Below are positions 1 through 8,151 of a stretch of 53,752 nucleotides of DNA, one piece after another. This stretch comes from Defluviitaleaceae bacterium. Lineage in GTDB: Bacteria; Bacillota; Clostridia; Lachnospirales; WQUN01. The stretch is from positions 1 through 53,752 of the forward strand of contig WRBD01000018.1 of NCBI GenBank assembly GCA_009779835.1, written 5' to 3'. The position numbers and the translations under genes were made by a program. The stretch's first letter is position 1; every line of letters begins with the position of its first letter. Below the pieces are notes generated by a model. That model was given only the letters and a program-made list of their open reading frames with translations. It was not told the origin of the DNA and did no database searches.

Positions 1-864
1 ATCAACCCAATCAACGGAATCTTTTGTAAGTTCAATCTCAGAATTATAACTCCATTCAAGTGGTTGCCCTGAGTCAGAAATGTCCAAAGCAATATCCGTA
101 TACCACTCAAAAAACTGACCTATTAGCGCGTCTGCCGAATCATTGTCCCATCCCAAATCCATATTCCAGTCAAAATAATATTCCGCAATGGTTTCAAATT
201 CCGCGATAATGAACACACAACTGTCCGGCATGATAAATTCCGGGCTTTCGGCAAAGGGTGGGATTTCAATGCCCCCTTCGGCAACTTCCCATTTTGGAAA
301 TTGATATAAAGTATCGCATGGTGTGCTTATATTAAAACGAACACTGCTTCCGACAGGAATATTCGGGATTGATATAATTCCGGTTTCTGTTTGGTGAACG
401 GTGCGAATGTTATTAATAAACAGTTCTATTTCCGCTTCATACACGGGAATATTAAAACAGCTGCTATGAGGGATAATAGTCAAACTGCCCGGTTGAATCC
501 CGCCGCCATGCGCATCAAGAACAATCTGCGCCGCTGCAATTGCGGCAATAAGAGCGTCTCGGGCTTCTTGGGTAGACCAGTATTTGTTTCCCGGTGTGTT
601 TACTCCCGGAGGTACGTCTACAAGTGTATCTGCCAAAAGTTTATTTGCGTGATTGATAAGGTCTTGGAGATGCAATAGCTGTCCTGCAACGTTAAATGTT
701 TCCATGCTGTCGCTTCCTGCGTTCAACTGTTTGAATTGCTCCGCATCTTCCGTATGCACAAGATATGCACTTACCCATACGGTTGTCGAGTTTGATACAA
801 CTGCAAACATCATAAGAAAAATTAATACACATGTAACGGCTTTCCTTGCTTTTAATTTCATCAT
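1..864 (-). CDS. Secreted FIVAR-like / InlB-repeat-like surface protein, 3' end outside window
   Basis: An uninterrupted reading frame of 288 codons runs leftward from ATG-ATG at 864 to base 1 with no stop, so the C-terminus is missing. The first ~33 residues are a clear signal peptide: a lysine-rich start, a hydrophobic core and an Ala-type cleavage site near WVSA. Residues ~65-120 are helical with a T/S-x-EARDALIAAIAAAQ pattern typical of FIVAR-like modules. Residues ~150-225 have the F-x-x-W-E-V-x-x-G and F-I-M-P-D pattern of divergent InlB B-repeats. It is therefore probably an exported, cell-wall-associated protein of unknown ligand. A promoter overlapping an inverted repeat lies upstream (944-972). 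The short reading frames on the opposite strand here are shadows. The frame and signal peptide are certain; the function is open. Confidence 0.8.
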   Translation of the reverse strand, partial: MMKLKARKAVTCVLIFLMMFAVVSNSTTVWVSAYLVHTEDAEQFKQLNAGSDSMETFNVAGQLLHLQDLINHANKLLADTLVDVPPGVNTPGNKYWSTQEARDALIAAIAAAQIVLDAHGGGIQPGSLTIIPHSSCFNIPVYEAEIELFINNIRTVHQTETGIISIPNIPVGSSVRFNISTPCDTLYQFPKWEVAEGGIEIPPFAESPEFIMPDSCVFIIAEFETIAEYYFDWNMDLGWDNDSADALIGQFFEWYTDIALDISDSGQPLEWSYNSEIELTKDSVDWVD

Positions 865-903
865 GATAGCCCCACCCTTTAAAATCTTTCACAACTATGA
901 AAA

Positions 904-951
904 GGTACACTTTTTTGTCACATATTGCCTGTTCATCAATTAAAGTGTACC
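904..951. repeat. Inverted repeat (10-bp arms) in the upstream region of the 1-864 gene
   Basis: Perfect 10-bp arms GGTACACTTT (904-913) and AAAGTGTACC (942-951) are separated by 28 bases. The right arm contains the -10 box of the predicted minus-strand promoter and the left arm lies about 30 bases into the predicted transcript. This placement fits either a repressor operator with two half-sites or a 5'-UTR hairpin. Confidence 0.5.
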
Positions 952-972
952 ATTAGCAATAAAGGCTTGCAA
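944..972 (-). promoter_or_regulatory. Sigma-A-type promoter for the 1-864 gene
   Basis: Read on the minus strand: TTGCAA (972-967), a 17-base spacer, then TACACT (949-944). Transcription would start near 937, leaving a leader of about 70 bases before the ATG at 864. The -10 box lies inside the inverted repeat at 904-951. Confidence 0.5.
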
Positions 973-1045
973 TACTTAGTTTCCGGTTAGCAAAAGCCTA
1001 TAAATATATTCAGATTTATGTCTGCGTGTGGGCGAATACACACCT

Positions 1046-1168
1046 ATGTGTTTTAAAAACGAAGAAACAATCTATGTTGACAGGGTTTTCAATGTTTCCC
1101 GTAACATAAACAACAAGTTTGAAATTGGGGATATTATTGCGCGCCCGGATAAGGCATACTCTCATTAA
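1046..1168 (+). CDS. Possible 40-residue ORF of unknown function
   Basis: ATG at 1046 opens a 41-codon frame ending at TAA 1166-1168. The product begins MCFKNEETIYVDRVF and ends DIIARPDKAYSH, with a balanced amino-acid composition rather than low complexity. There is no good ribosome binding site and no family is recognised. It may be a remnant of a decayed gene in this otherwise non-coding 660-base gap. Confidence 0.2.
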   Translation: MCFKNEETIYVDRVFNVSRNINNKFEIGDIIARPDKAYSH

Positions 1169-1443
1169 GATGGGGATTTGTAAAACAAATAAAATATGTA
1201 TTTCGGTACACGCCGAATTGCCATCGCATACAGCGGCTTGCGATTTTTACTCGTAAACCACTGTATACGGGGCAGTTCTTATGAAATTGATGTAAGTTCA
1301 CGAATATGCTTGTACAAGCGGCATATAAGCCAAGAATTCTTCATACCGTGAACCCCGTGGAGCGAAATGTCACTTGCACCGCCGCGCGCGATGAAAATGC
1401 GGTGAAGAGTACCTGACATTTATCAAATACCTTTTTACGGAAA
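1169..1443. other. Intergenic stretch with no convincing gene
   Basis: All frames on both strands are broken by stops into pieces of about 50 codons or fewer. One plus-strand piece reads through 1180-1350 without a start codon. No tRNA, repeat or recognisable RNA was seen. The region could be a decayed gene; nothing firmer can be said. Confidence 0.4.
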
Positions 1444-1495
1444 TGAAAAACGGCATTCGTACCGGTGATAACCTGTAAACGAATGCCGTTTTTCA
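1444..1495 (-). terminator. Strong hairpin terminator downstream of the G5/3D gene
   Basis: A perfect 17-bp stem pairs 1444-1460 with 1479-1495 around an 18-base loop. Each arm has a run of five A or T, so it can work in either direction. It lies 33 bases past the stop codon of the minus-strand gene at 1528-2556. Confidence 0.8.
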
Positions 1496-1527
1496 CTGAA
1501 AACAAAACCTATTTTCGAATGAAACAA

Positions 1528-2556
1528 CTATATTTCATCAAGAATCCAAACATAGACGTGTCTGCGACCGAACCGTAAAGCGTCTTCGCGTTCGTGCATA
1601 AACAGGTCAATTTTGTCGCCGCGTATTGCGCCACCAACGTCGGCGGCAATCGCGAAGCCGTAATTTTCTACATACAATCGTGTGCCAAGGGGGATTACAT
1701 TGCGGTCAACGGCAACGATTCCATGTTCAACGCGGCGACCGCTTGCAGTTATGCCATACCACGGGTCGTCGGGGTGTTTGCCTGTGCATAAGTAACCGGC
1801 TGTGTAGGCGGTGGCCTCCATTCGCACGCGGCGAAAATAATGAAAGTCGGGTGCGGTTACGTCTGCAAGTGCGCCCAGCCAACCCGTGCCTATATCAAGT
1901 ATTGCGTTGATGGGTTCGGATAAGATTTCTGTGCTGTAATGTTCACGGCTGTCTTCACGTCCTGCGATATACAAAACGGAAGTTGTTATCGCTTTTTCGC
2001 CCTCTGCGCCCTCTACGCGAAGATGTTCGCGTCCGCGGCTTACCGAATTTGTGTGGTTGCGAATTGTCTCATATGGCAAATAAATCAAATCGGTTTCATA
2101 CCGCATTTGCCAAGTGTCAAATCTTAAAACGTCGCCGTTTTCAACTGGTACATTCATATCGCCGCTGTAAAGCAGCGCGATTTCCGTTTCCTGCTGTAAC
2201 TGCCTGTGTACGTCCTCTACGGTTATTCCCGGCTGTGATAACCGACTTATCCGTTCGCCATCTGTTTGTACATAAAACTCAATCTCTCTTTCGACTGTAA
2301 TTTCGATTCCGTCCCATAGCAGTGCATCTGAGGAGTGACTTAAACGGTCGGCTGTGCCGGTTTGTATGCCCGCTTCATGCAGAAAACCCCCAACGGTTTC
2401 CGCACCCACCAGAAATTCCTGCGTTTCATTACCATCGTGCCAAATTACTTGCGTCAATGCGGACTCTGCCGCTATAAAATTTATTACCCCCAGCGGAAAA
2501 ATAATGACGGCGATGACGGCAAGTATCACAACGAGAATCGCCCTAATACTTTTCAT
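1528..2556 (-). CDS. YabE-like cell-wall protein with DUF348, G5 and 3D domains
   Basis: 342 residues. Residues 1-30 form one N-terminal hydrophobic segment (signal anchor or signal peptide). DUF348-like beta units follow at ~40-90 and ~95-150, then a G5 domain at ~155-215. The C-terminal third is a 3D domain: MEATAYTAG, a TASGR-x-V-x-x-GIVAVD stretch, IPLGTRLYVE, and the conserved aspartates of AADVGGAIRGDKIDLF. The 3D domain is the double-psi-barrel lytic transglycosylase fold seen in MltA, Rpf-like and YabE/YocH/YuiC proteins, so muralytic activity on peptidoglycan is likely. It is a single-gene unit with its own promoter (2625-2653) and terminator (1444-1495), divergent from the methylase gene. 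The family is certain; the exact substrate is not. Confidence 0.88.
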   Translation of the reverse strand: MKSIRAILVVILAVIAVIIFPLGVINFIAAESALTQVIWHDGNETQEFLVGAETVGGFLHEAGIQTGTADRLSHSSDALLWDGIEITVEREIEFYVQTDGERISRLSQPGITVEDVHRQLQQETEIALLYSGDMNVPVENGDVLRFDTWQMRYETDLIYLPYETIRNHTNSVSRGREHLRVEGAEGEKAITTSVLYIAGREDSREHYSTEILSEPINAILDIGTGWLGALADVTAPDFHYFRRVRMEATAYTAGYLCTGKHPDDPWYGITASGRRVEHGIVAVDRNVIPLGTRLYVENYGFAIAADVGGAIRGDKIDLFMHEREDALRFGRRHVYVWILDEI

Positions 2557-2624
2557 AGAAAGCTCCCTTCGTTTTCGTAAAGAAAAAGGACATGTAAAAT
2601 ATCCCTGTAATCATTTCGGAATGA

Positions 2625-2653
2625 ATTGTAACAGTTCGTTAATAAATTTGCAA
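2625..2653 (-). promoter_or_regulatory. Promoter of the G5/3D gene
   Basis: On the minus strand: TTGCAA (2653-2648), 17-base spacer, TACAAT (2630-2625). The ribosome binding site AGGGAG lies just before the ATG at 2556. Confidence 0.55.
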
Positions 2654-2693
2654 TAACTTTCGCAAGCATTTTCCAACATAATCCATGATTTGG

Positions 2694-2722
2694 TTGTTTG
2701 TTTGAAAAAATTGCGATAAAAT
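2694..2722 (+). promoter_or_regulatory. Promoter of the rRNA methylase gene
   Basis: TTGTTT (2694-2699), 17-base spacer, TAAAAT (2717-2722). The start codon at 2748 follows within about 20 bases of the expected transcription start, with a GTGAGG ribosome binding site between. Confidence 0.5.
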
Positions 2723-2747
2723 GACGCGAAAGTGAGGTTGCATTCAC

Positions 2748-4082
2748 ATGATTGAGTTGCCCGAAATTTTCTTAAAACGCATGAAAAATTTATTAAACGC
2801 AGAAGAATTTTCCGCGTTTTGTAATGCATATGAAAATTCACCTGTACGCGGAATTCGTTACAACGCATTAAAGATTGCAAAATCCTCATCTTCTGTTCCG
2901 TGGTGTAAAAACGGATTCATTTATGATTCAGCCGAACGCCCGTCGAAAACAATTGCGTATCATGCCGGGTTGTTTTACATTCAAGAACCGAGCGCCATGT
3001 GTCCGGGTGAGGTTCTGGGCGTGGAGCCGGGCGATAAGGTTTTAGATATCTGCGCCGCGCCGGGCGGAAAGTCGGTGCAGATTGCGGGGCATTTGCAAGG
3101 ACAGGTCCTGCTTGTTTCCAATGACGCTTCTGCTTCGCGAAGCCGCGCTCTTGTGAAAAATTTAGAAAGAGCGGGAGTAACAAACGCGATTGTTCTGACG
3201 GAAATGCCGCAAAAATTAGCGGCGCGGTTTCCGTCTTTTTTTGACCGGATTCTCGTGGATGCACCATGCTCCGGCGAGGGAATGTTTCGGCGCGATTCAG
3301 ACGCGGTTAAGGCATACACGGAAAACAAGCCCGAAGCTTGCGCAGCTGTTCAAAAAGAAATTCTACGTCATGCGGCAAGTATGCTAAAACCGGGCGGACG
3401 AATGGTTTATTCAACCTGCACATTTAACACACAAGAAAACGAAGAAACGATTGCCGCATTTTTGGAGAAGCACGAAGAATTTTCTCTTGTAAAAATCGAA
3501 CACCAAAAACTTGGCGTGCAAAAGGGAATAGGAATAACCCAAGCCGCCAGAATTTGGCCGCACCTGGCGCAAGGCGAAGGACATTTTATCGCGCTGATGG
3601 AACGGGCTTTGCCATCATCAAATGACACCGTTGTGAGTGATACGCGTGCCATTTTTAATAAAAATAAACAGCCGCGCGAATTCACTGAATTCTGCAACGA
3701 ATTTTTAAATATTTCGTTTGATGATAAAAATTTCGTTTTGCACGGCGTAAATTTATATGTACAAAAAATCCCTATCGAACTAAAAGGTCTTCGCGTAGCG
3801 CGAAGCGGTTGGTTTCTTGGCGAAATCAAAAAAAACCGCTTCGTACCAAGCCAAGCGATGGCAATGGGTCTTCGCAAAGAACAGGCTCGATACGCCGTGG
3901 AATTATCCGAACAGGACGCGGAAAAATATCTTCACGGCGAGTCACTGCACTTTGAATCGCCGGAAAAATTCCCAATCACAAAACCGTGGGTATTAGTCTG
4001 TCACGAAAATTTTCCTTTGGGATGGGCGCGATTAGTTCAAGGCAGATTGAAAAATAATTTACCTGTGGGCTGGGTGATTTGA
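2748..4082 (+). CDS. RsmF/RsmB-family rRNA cytosine-C5 methyltransferase
   Basis: 444 residues. An N-terminal RsmF-type domain (~1-70) is followed by a Rossmann SAM-binding domain (~80-300). That domain carries the LDICAAPGGKS motif, the catalytic pair DAPCSGEGMF (Cys174) and YSTCTF (Cys224) of the NOL1/NOP2/Sun superfamily. Residues ~310-444 match the C-terminal RsmF/PUA-like region (LKGLRVARSGWFLGEIKKNRF is typical). It should transfer a methyl group from SAM to C5 of a cytosine in 16S rRNA; RsmF-like proteins of this length are common in Firmicutes. Both cysteines required for covalent catalysis and release are present, so it should be active. The precise rRNA position is unknown. It has its own promoter (2694-2722) and is followed closely by an independently promoted gene. 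Confidence 0.9.
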   Translation: MIELPEIFLKRMKNLLNAEEFSAFCNAYENSPVRGIRYNALKIAKSSSSVPWCKNGFIYDSAERPSKTIAYHAGLFYIQEPSAMCPGEVLGVEPGDKVLDICAAPGGKSVQIAGHLQGQVLLVSNDASASRSRALVKNLERAGVTNAIVLTEMPQKLAARFPSFFDRILVDAPCSGEGMFRRDSDAVKAYTENKPEACAAVQKEILRHAASMLKPGGRMVYSTCTFNTQENEETIAAFLEKHEEFSLVKIEHQKLGVQKGIGITQAARIWPHLAQGEGHFIALMERALPSSNDTVVSDTRAIFNKNKQPREFTEFCNEFLNISFDDKNFVLHGVNLYVQKIPIELKGLRVARSGWFLGEIKKNRFVPSQAMAMGLRKEQARYAVELSEQDAEKYLHGESLHFESPEKFPITKPWVLVCHENFPLGWARLVQGRLKNNLPVGWVI

Positions 4083-4107
4083 TAATAGTAAAATTTTCCG
4101 TTATACT
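4079..4107 (+). promoter_or_regulatory. Promoter of the CorC-like gene
   Basis: TTGATA (4079-4084), 17-base spacer, TATACT (4102-4107). The -35 box overlaps the stop codon of the upstream methylase gene. The downstream start codon is at 4168, after a GGAAGGA ribosome binding site. Confidence 0.55.
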
Positions 4108-4167
4108 ATACGTGAAGGTTGTTTCATACTTATAATTAATCAGAAAAAACGGGAAGGATTTTGTTCC

Positions 4168-5523
4168 ATGGAACCGTGGGTTCTTAATTTTATATCGGTA
4201 ATATCGTTGGTCGTTCTGTTGTCGTTTGGGGCTTATTTAAGCGCGGCAGAGATGGCCTTTGCGTCGTTGTCGCGGGCACGGATTAATAATTTGGCGGAAA
4301 GCGGTGGAAAACGCGGACGACGGGCGCAGTTGGTTGTAGATCTTTACGAAACGCGATTCGACGAAGTTATTTCCACGGTGCTTATTTGTAATAATTTTGT
4401 GGCAATTTCATCTGCTACGATTTCTGCGGCATTGTTTGCGCGGCTTATGCCCGAATACGGTTATTTAATTTCAACTTTTGTTGTTGCAACTGTTGTAATT
4501 CTTTTTACCGATATTTTCCCGAAAAGTACCACAAAGGAGAATCCCGAGAAGGTGGCTCTTTCTGTTGCGCCGTCCATAAATGTTTTAATGACCCTTCTTA
4601 TGCCCGTGAACAAGGGCATTATTAAATTAAAAAACAGATTTAGCTCAAAAATTTCCGCAGACGGAGAAGATACTGAAACCGCACCGCAAGAGCGTTTGGA
4701 ACAGGAACTTATTTTCATGGTGGAAGAAGCAGAAACAGACGGAATAATTAACGAGGACGATTCGCAGCTTATCACGAACGCAATCGAGTTTAACGAGGTT
4801 TCTGTATGGGACGTTCTTACGCCGCGTGTGAAAATTGCCAGCATTCCCATAAACTCAAGCGTTGATGAGGTGGCGGGGCTTTTCCTCCGATACGGTTTTT
4901 CACGAATGCCTGTAATAGAAAATTCCATTGACGAAGTTCGCGGAATAATTCATCTTCGCGATTTCTTAAAATGCATTGCGTCAAGCGACAGTAAAAACCC
5001 CGTTACCCTGGCAGATATCATAACGCCCGCCGTTTACACCGTAACGGGCGCACCCATAACCGAAGCTTTAAAGCTTCTTAAAAAAGAAAAAAGCCACATG
5101 GCAATCGTTGCCGACGAATACGGCGGAACAGAAGGACTTGTGACAATGGAAGACATTTTAGAAGAACTTGTAGGAGAAATTTGGGATGAAAACGACGAAG
5201 TATTTGAAGACTTCCAAAAACTTTCCGAAAGCAAACATAAAATTCTGGGTACTGCCGCAATCGATAAAATGTTCGAGTATTTCGATATAGAAGCTGAATC
5301 CGAATCAATCACCGTGGGTGGATGGATTATGGATACACTACGTCGAATCCCCGCAGAGGGAGACAGCTTCATCTTTGAAAAATTAAACGTGACCGTAACC
5401 AAAACAAACGGCCGCAGTGCCGAAGAATGTGAAGTAGAAGTAATGACGGAAAATAAAGAGGAGTATGAAGAAGCGGAAGAAGACCTCGGGGGTTCCGCTC
5501 CCGAACCCCCACAAGGGGATTAG
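4168..5523 (+). CDS. HlyC/CorC-family membrane protein (DUF21-CBS-CBS-CorC_HlyC)
   Basis: 451 residues. A DUF21/CNNM membrane domain (~1-185) starts with a hydrophobic helix followed by SAAEMAFASLSRARI, the signature of the family, and contains further helices including VILFTDIFPKS. CBS domains span ~210-330, with DVLTPR near the start and a second unit ending HMAIVADEYGGTEGLVTMEDILEELVGEIWDE. The C-terminal CorC_HlyC domain covers ~345-430. The last ~25 residues are strongly acidic and end in a Pro/Gly-rich tail. Family members are membrane magnesium/cobalt efflux or transport-associated proteins whose CBS pair senses adenine nucleotide or Mg-ATP. Substrate cannot be read from sequence. It is monocistronic by its own promoter. 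Confidence 0.92.
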   Translation: MEPWVLNFISVISLVVLLSFGAYLSAAEMAFASLSRARINNLAESGGKRGRRAQLVVDLYETRFDEVISTVLICNNFVAISSATISAALFARLMPEYGYLISTFVVATVVILFTDIFPKSTTKENPEKVALSVAPSINVLMTLLMPVNKGIIKLKNRFSSKISADGEDTETAPQERLEQELIFMVEEAETDGIINEDDSQLITNAIEFNEVSVWDVLTPRVKIASIPINSSVDEVAGLFLRYGFSRMPVIENSIDEVRGIIHLRDFLKCIASSDSKNPVTLADIITPAVYTVTGAPITEALKLLKKEKSHMAIVADEYGGTEGLVTMEDILEELVGEIWDENDEVFEDFQKLSESKHKILGTAAIDKMFEYFDIEAESESITVGGWIMDTLRRIPAEGDSFIFEKLNVTVTKTNGRSAEECEVEVMTENKEEYEEAEEDLGGSAPEPPQGD

Positions 5524-5606
5524 ATATCTTTGACACCTGGAAATTTACAGGTTTTACGCCCACCGGTTAATGTGTTATTATTTTTTTATTGAGAGGGGAG
5601 ATTTTA

Positions 5607-5822
5607 ATGGAAATGGATATAATGCGTCAGATTTTGGTTGCGATAAAAGAATTGCAGGAAGGTCAAATAAGATTAGAGCAAAAGATTGAATCAGAAAGTG
5701 CGGAATTGAAAAATCGCATGACCAAACTTGAGCAACGTATGACCAATATAGAGAAAACTACATCTGAAATAAAAGAACATTTACACCACACCGCCGTCAA
5801 GCGGAATAATTTGTCCTGTTAG
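5607..5822 (+). CDS. Small coiled-coil protein of unknown function
   Basis: 71 residues starting at ATG 5607, chosen because GAGAGGGGAG (5591-5600) gives ideal spacing; an upstream in-frame TTG at 5589 overlaps that site and is unlikely. Almost the whole protein is predicted heptad coiled coil: repeated KLEQRM and NIEKTTSEIKE units and no membrane segment. Short proteins of this kind are common in Firmicutes and usually oligomeric, but no function is known to me. Its last 14 codons lie inside the 3' end of the convergent SDR gene (42-base overlap), so its C-terminal tail is antisense to conserved reductase sequence and probably not under selection for itself. Confidence 0.65.
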   Translation: MEMDIMRQILVAIKELQEGQIRLEQKIESESAELKNRMTKLEQRMTNIEKTTSEIKEHLHHTAVKRNNLSC

Positions 5823-6506
5823 ATAGCCTGAAGCTTCAGACGCGACGAATACAGCCAAGCTTCCGACTTCTGAAGGAAAACCGAAACGCCCAAGAGGAAT
5901 GCCCTCTGTGAAGGCGTTTTTTTCTTGTTCGGAAAGGCGGTCATTCATGCGGGTTTCAAACGCGCCGCAGGCTATGGCGTTTACGCGGATATTTGAAGGC
6001 GCAAGCTCTTTTGCCAGTGCTTTGGTTAGACCGTTTACACCTGCTTTCGCAGCGGAGTAAACGCTTTCGCAAGACGCGCCTGTCACGCCCCAAATTGACG
6101 AAATGTTTATTATGCATCCAGCCTTTTTTCGCACCATTCCGGGTATTACAATATGTGAAGCGTTTGCCGCAGTTAAAAGATTTGCAAAGATTACATCTTG
6201 GATTTCCGCAGGTTTCATTTCCGTGAAAACACCGAAATATGCCGCACCCGCGTTGTTTACTAAAATATCAACGGACCCGAATACGGATTCTACTTTCGTA
6301 ATCATTTCGGCACAAGCATTGTAATCTGAAACATCGGCGCAAATTCCCATTACGCGGCCTTCTGCGCTTAGTTCAACAACCGCTTTTTCCAATTGTGCCG
6401 AATCTTCACGGCAATTCAAAATAACATTGTCGCCTTGTGCGGCAAATGCTTTCGCAATCGCAAAGCCTATTCCTCTTGACGAGCCTGTAATTAAAACTGT
6501 TCTCAT
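5781..6506 (-). CDS. Short-chain dehydrogenase/reductase, FabG-like
   Basis: 241 residues, the normal length of classical SDRs. It carries the dinucleotide-binding TGSSRGIG (residues 7-14), NNAG (84-87), the catalytic tetrad N109-S136/137-Y150-K154 (Y-x-x-x-K in YSAAKAG) and the typical C-terminal GYLTGQIIPLDGG. An Asn-Cys-Arg after beta-2 (NCRED) suggests NADPH preference. It may be a 3-oxoacyl-ACP reductase, but it is not within a fatty-acid gene cluster, so another carbonyl substrate is equally possible. The start overlaps the stop of the upstream MFS gene by four bases (ATGA), implying translational coupling. Its 3' end overlaps the convergent coiled-coil gene by 42 bases. Confidence 0.88.
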   Translation of the reverse strand: MRTVLITGSSRGIGFAIAKAFAAQGDNVILNCREDSAQLEKAVVELSAEGRVMGICADVSDYNACAEMITKVESVFGSVDILVNNAGAAYFGVFTEMKPAEIQDVIFANLLTAANASHIVIPGMVRKKAGCIINISSIWGVTGASCESVYSAAKAGVNGLTKALAKELAPSNIRVNAIACGAFETRMNDRLSEQEKNAFTEGIPLGRFGFPSEVGSLAVFVASEASGYLTGQIIPLDGGVV

Positions 6507-7666
6507 CTTTGTACCCTCTTGAGTTTAAAATCAATAAATTCGTTCATTACAAACGCGATTACGACACAGATAATTACCGTTGGGAACAGTGCTTCAAACG
6601 AAACGCGTTCTAAAAGTCGCCCCATAATAAACGCGCTTAACGCAACACCCAAACCCGCCGCCGCAACTTGCAACCCAACAAGCTTTGAAAGAATTTCCGG
6701 CTTGAAACGGTGTTTTGTTTCGTTCATTAGGCATGGAAAAACGGGCGCGAAACCAAAACCCACCAACGCAATTCCAATTATATTGTTTGAAAGAACCAGC
6801 ACAAAAAGCCCTGCGACAGAAAGTAAAAGCCCAAAACGAATCACATGTGAGCTTGAAACGCGTGTTGTGACGTATCCGAAAATAAATCGCCCTGCCATCA
6901 AAAATCCAAGATACACGGCGGGAAAAAGCCCGGCGGTTTCAAATGCAACCCCGCGGCCTTCAATAAGAACACTAACCGTCCAAAAAGTAATCGAGTATTC
7001 AAACGCGGTGTAAAGGAAAAAAATCAACCATTGCACAATCATGTAAATTCTCGATGTTAAAAAAAACTTTTCTTGTGAAACGATTTCTTCCGTTGCCGCA
7101 GAATCTTCTTCCGTAGTCCAAAGTCCTTTCAGAATGCTGATTGCCACAAAAATTCCAATCACCGCCTGAATCGCAAAGACTGTCCTGTATCCCATGCGCC
7201 AATCGTAAGAAAGAATCATCTGCCGCATAATCACCGGACTGATTGCGCCGCCCATTCCCCAAAAACAATGAAGCCAATTCATATGCTTCGCGGAAAACTT
7301 TTTCGCCGCAAAAGCATTAACCCCCGAATCCACAATGCCCATTCCGCAGCCAAGCACTGCCGTTGCCGCCGCAAGCAAAAAAATATCCGCCGCAAACGAA
7401 AAAAACAGCATCCCCAACGCAAGCAACATAAAACCAAACCCGCTTATTTTTCCCAACGGAAAATATTTCGCAATCCGCCCAGTTTGCGACGCACAAAGTG
7501 AATAAAGAATTGAATGCGTAATAATAAGCAATGCCGCCCGCTCCAACGGCAAGCCCATCTCATAACGGATGCTTGGCCACGCCACACCAAATGCCCCGTC
7601 GGGCATTCCCAGCGCGAGGAACGAAATGTATACGGCAAAAAATAAAAAGAACGGGATTTTTTTCAT
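6503..7666 (-). CDS. Major facilitator superfamily transporter
   Basis: 387 residues with about 12 hydrophobic segments in two halves separated by a hydrophilic loop near residue 190-205 (an acidic stretch, TTEEDSAATEE). The first segment ends in LGMPDGAFGVAWPSIR, typical of the FucP/YfmO-like MFS branch that includes sugar and drug permeases. The equivalent of the MFS motif A loop (GRIAKYFPLGK) is recognisable after the second helix. Substrate is unknown. It forms a two-gene unit with the SDR gene through an ATGA overlap. Only 49 bases, containing the rpsU terminator, separate it from rpsU, so it may depend on read-through from the rpsU promoter. Confidence 0.85.
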   Translation of the reverse strand: MKKIPFFLFFAVYISFLALGMPDGAFGVAWPSIRYEMGLPLERAALLIITHSILYSLCASQTGRIAKYFPLGKISGFGFMLLALGMLFFSFAADIFLLAAATAVLGCGMGIVDSGVNAFAAKKFSAKHMNWLHCFWGMGGAISPVIMRQMILSYDWRMGYRTVFAIQAVIGIFVAISILKGLWTTEEDSAATEEIVSQEKFFLTSRIYMIVQWLIFFLYTAFEYSITFWTVSVLIEGRGVAFETAGLFPAVYLGFLMAGRFIFGYVTTRVSSSHVIRFGLLLSVAGLFVLVLSNNIIGIALVGFGFAPVFPCLMNETKHRFKPEILSKLVGLQVAAAGLGVALSAFIMGRLLERVSFEALFPTVIICVVIAFVMNEFIDFKLKRVQR

Positions 7667-7684
7667 AACGTCACCTACACAAAG

Positions 7685-7709
7685 AAAGCCACGGATTTCC
7701 CGTGGCTTT
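7685..7709 (-). terminator. Terminator downstream of rpsU
   Basis: A perfect 10-bp stem, AAAGCCACGG pairing with CCGTGGCTTT (7685-7694 and 7700-7709), around a 5-base loop, seven bases past the rpsU stop. The T run after it is short, so some read-through into the MFS-SDR pair is possible. Confidence 0.8.
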
Positions 7710-7715
7710 GTTATT

Positions 7716-7889
7716 TTAGAATTTGCGTTTACGTGCGGCTTCAGACTTTTTCTTGCGTTTTACGCTGGGTTTATCATAATGTTCTCTTTTCCGAATCTCA
7801 CCCATGATTCCCGCTTTTTGACAGTTACGCTTAAAACGCCGAAGCGCGTTGTCAAGAGTTTCGTTATCCTTTATAACAACCTCTGACAT
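7716..7889 (-). CDS. rpsU: 30S ribosomal protein bS21
   Basis: 57 residues from ATG at 7889 to TAA at 7718-7716. The sequence starts [21 protein letters not shown] and continues with [26 protein letters not shown], matching bS21 along its whole length, including the highly basic C-terminal tail. bS21 is a small-subunit protein near the anti-Shine-Dalgarno region of 16S rRNA and helps initiation. A GGAAG ribosome binding site precedes the start. It has its own promoter about 130-150 bases upstream and a terminator right after the stop. The identification is secure despite the small size. Confidence 0.97.
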   Translation of the reverse strand: MSEVVIKDNETLDNALRRFKRNCQKAGIMGEIRKREHYDKPSVKRKKKSEAARKRKF

Positions 7890-8012
7890 TGGACTTCCCT
7901 CCCTCCGGCAAAGCGTTTTTTTGAATTCCTTTTAATATTACTATCAAAAAAATCGCTGCGTTTCTTCGGAGAGAATTTCCGAAAAAATTCGCTTTGCGGT
8001 TATAGTATTGTA

Positions 8013-8041
8013 ATATTACAACACATCTTATACATCGTCAA
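8013..8041 (-). promoter_or_regulatory. Promoter of rpsU
   Basis: On the minus strand: TTGACG (8041-8036), 17-base spacer, TAATAT (8018-8013). This leaves a leader of roughly 115 bases before the rpsU start codon. Confidence 0.6.
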
Positions 8042-8120
8042 GATATTTACAAATTGCATTTTTCCATTTTTTCGCTGTAACAGAAATGAAATAATTGTAG
8101 ATTTTTCATATACTTTGACC

Positions 8121-8126
8121 TATAAT
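8121..8126 (+). promoter_or_regulatory. -10 box of the P-loop protein gene
   Basis: A perfect TATAAT at 8121-8126 whose last two bases form part of the ATG at 8125. No strong -35 box lies at the right distance. If this box is used, transcripts begin near 8133 and that ATG cannot be the start codon, which favours the TTG at 8152. Confidence 0.45.
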
Positions 8127-8151
8127 GTGGAAAAGACAGGAGATGATAAAA

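Noticed and set aside
391-943. Two plus-strand frames opposite the secreted protein at 1-864
   Set aside because: Cys-rich, no ribosome binding site, no family resemblance, and the minus-strand frame with a signal peptide explains the region.
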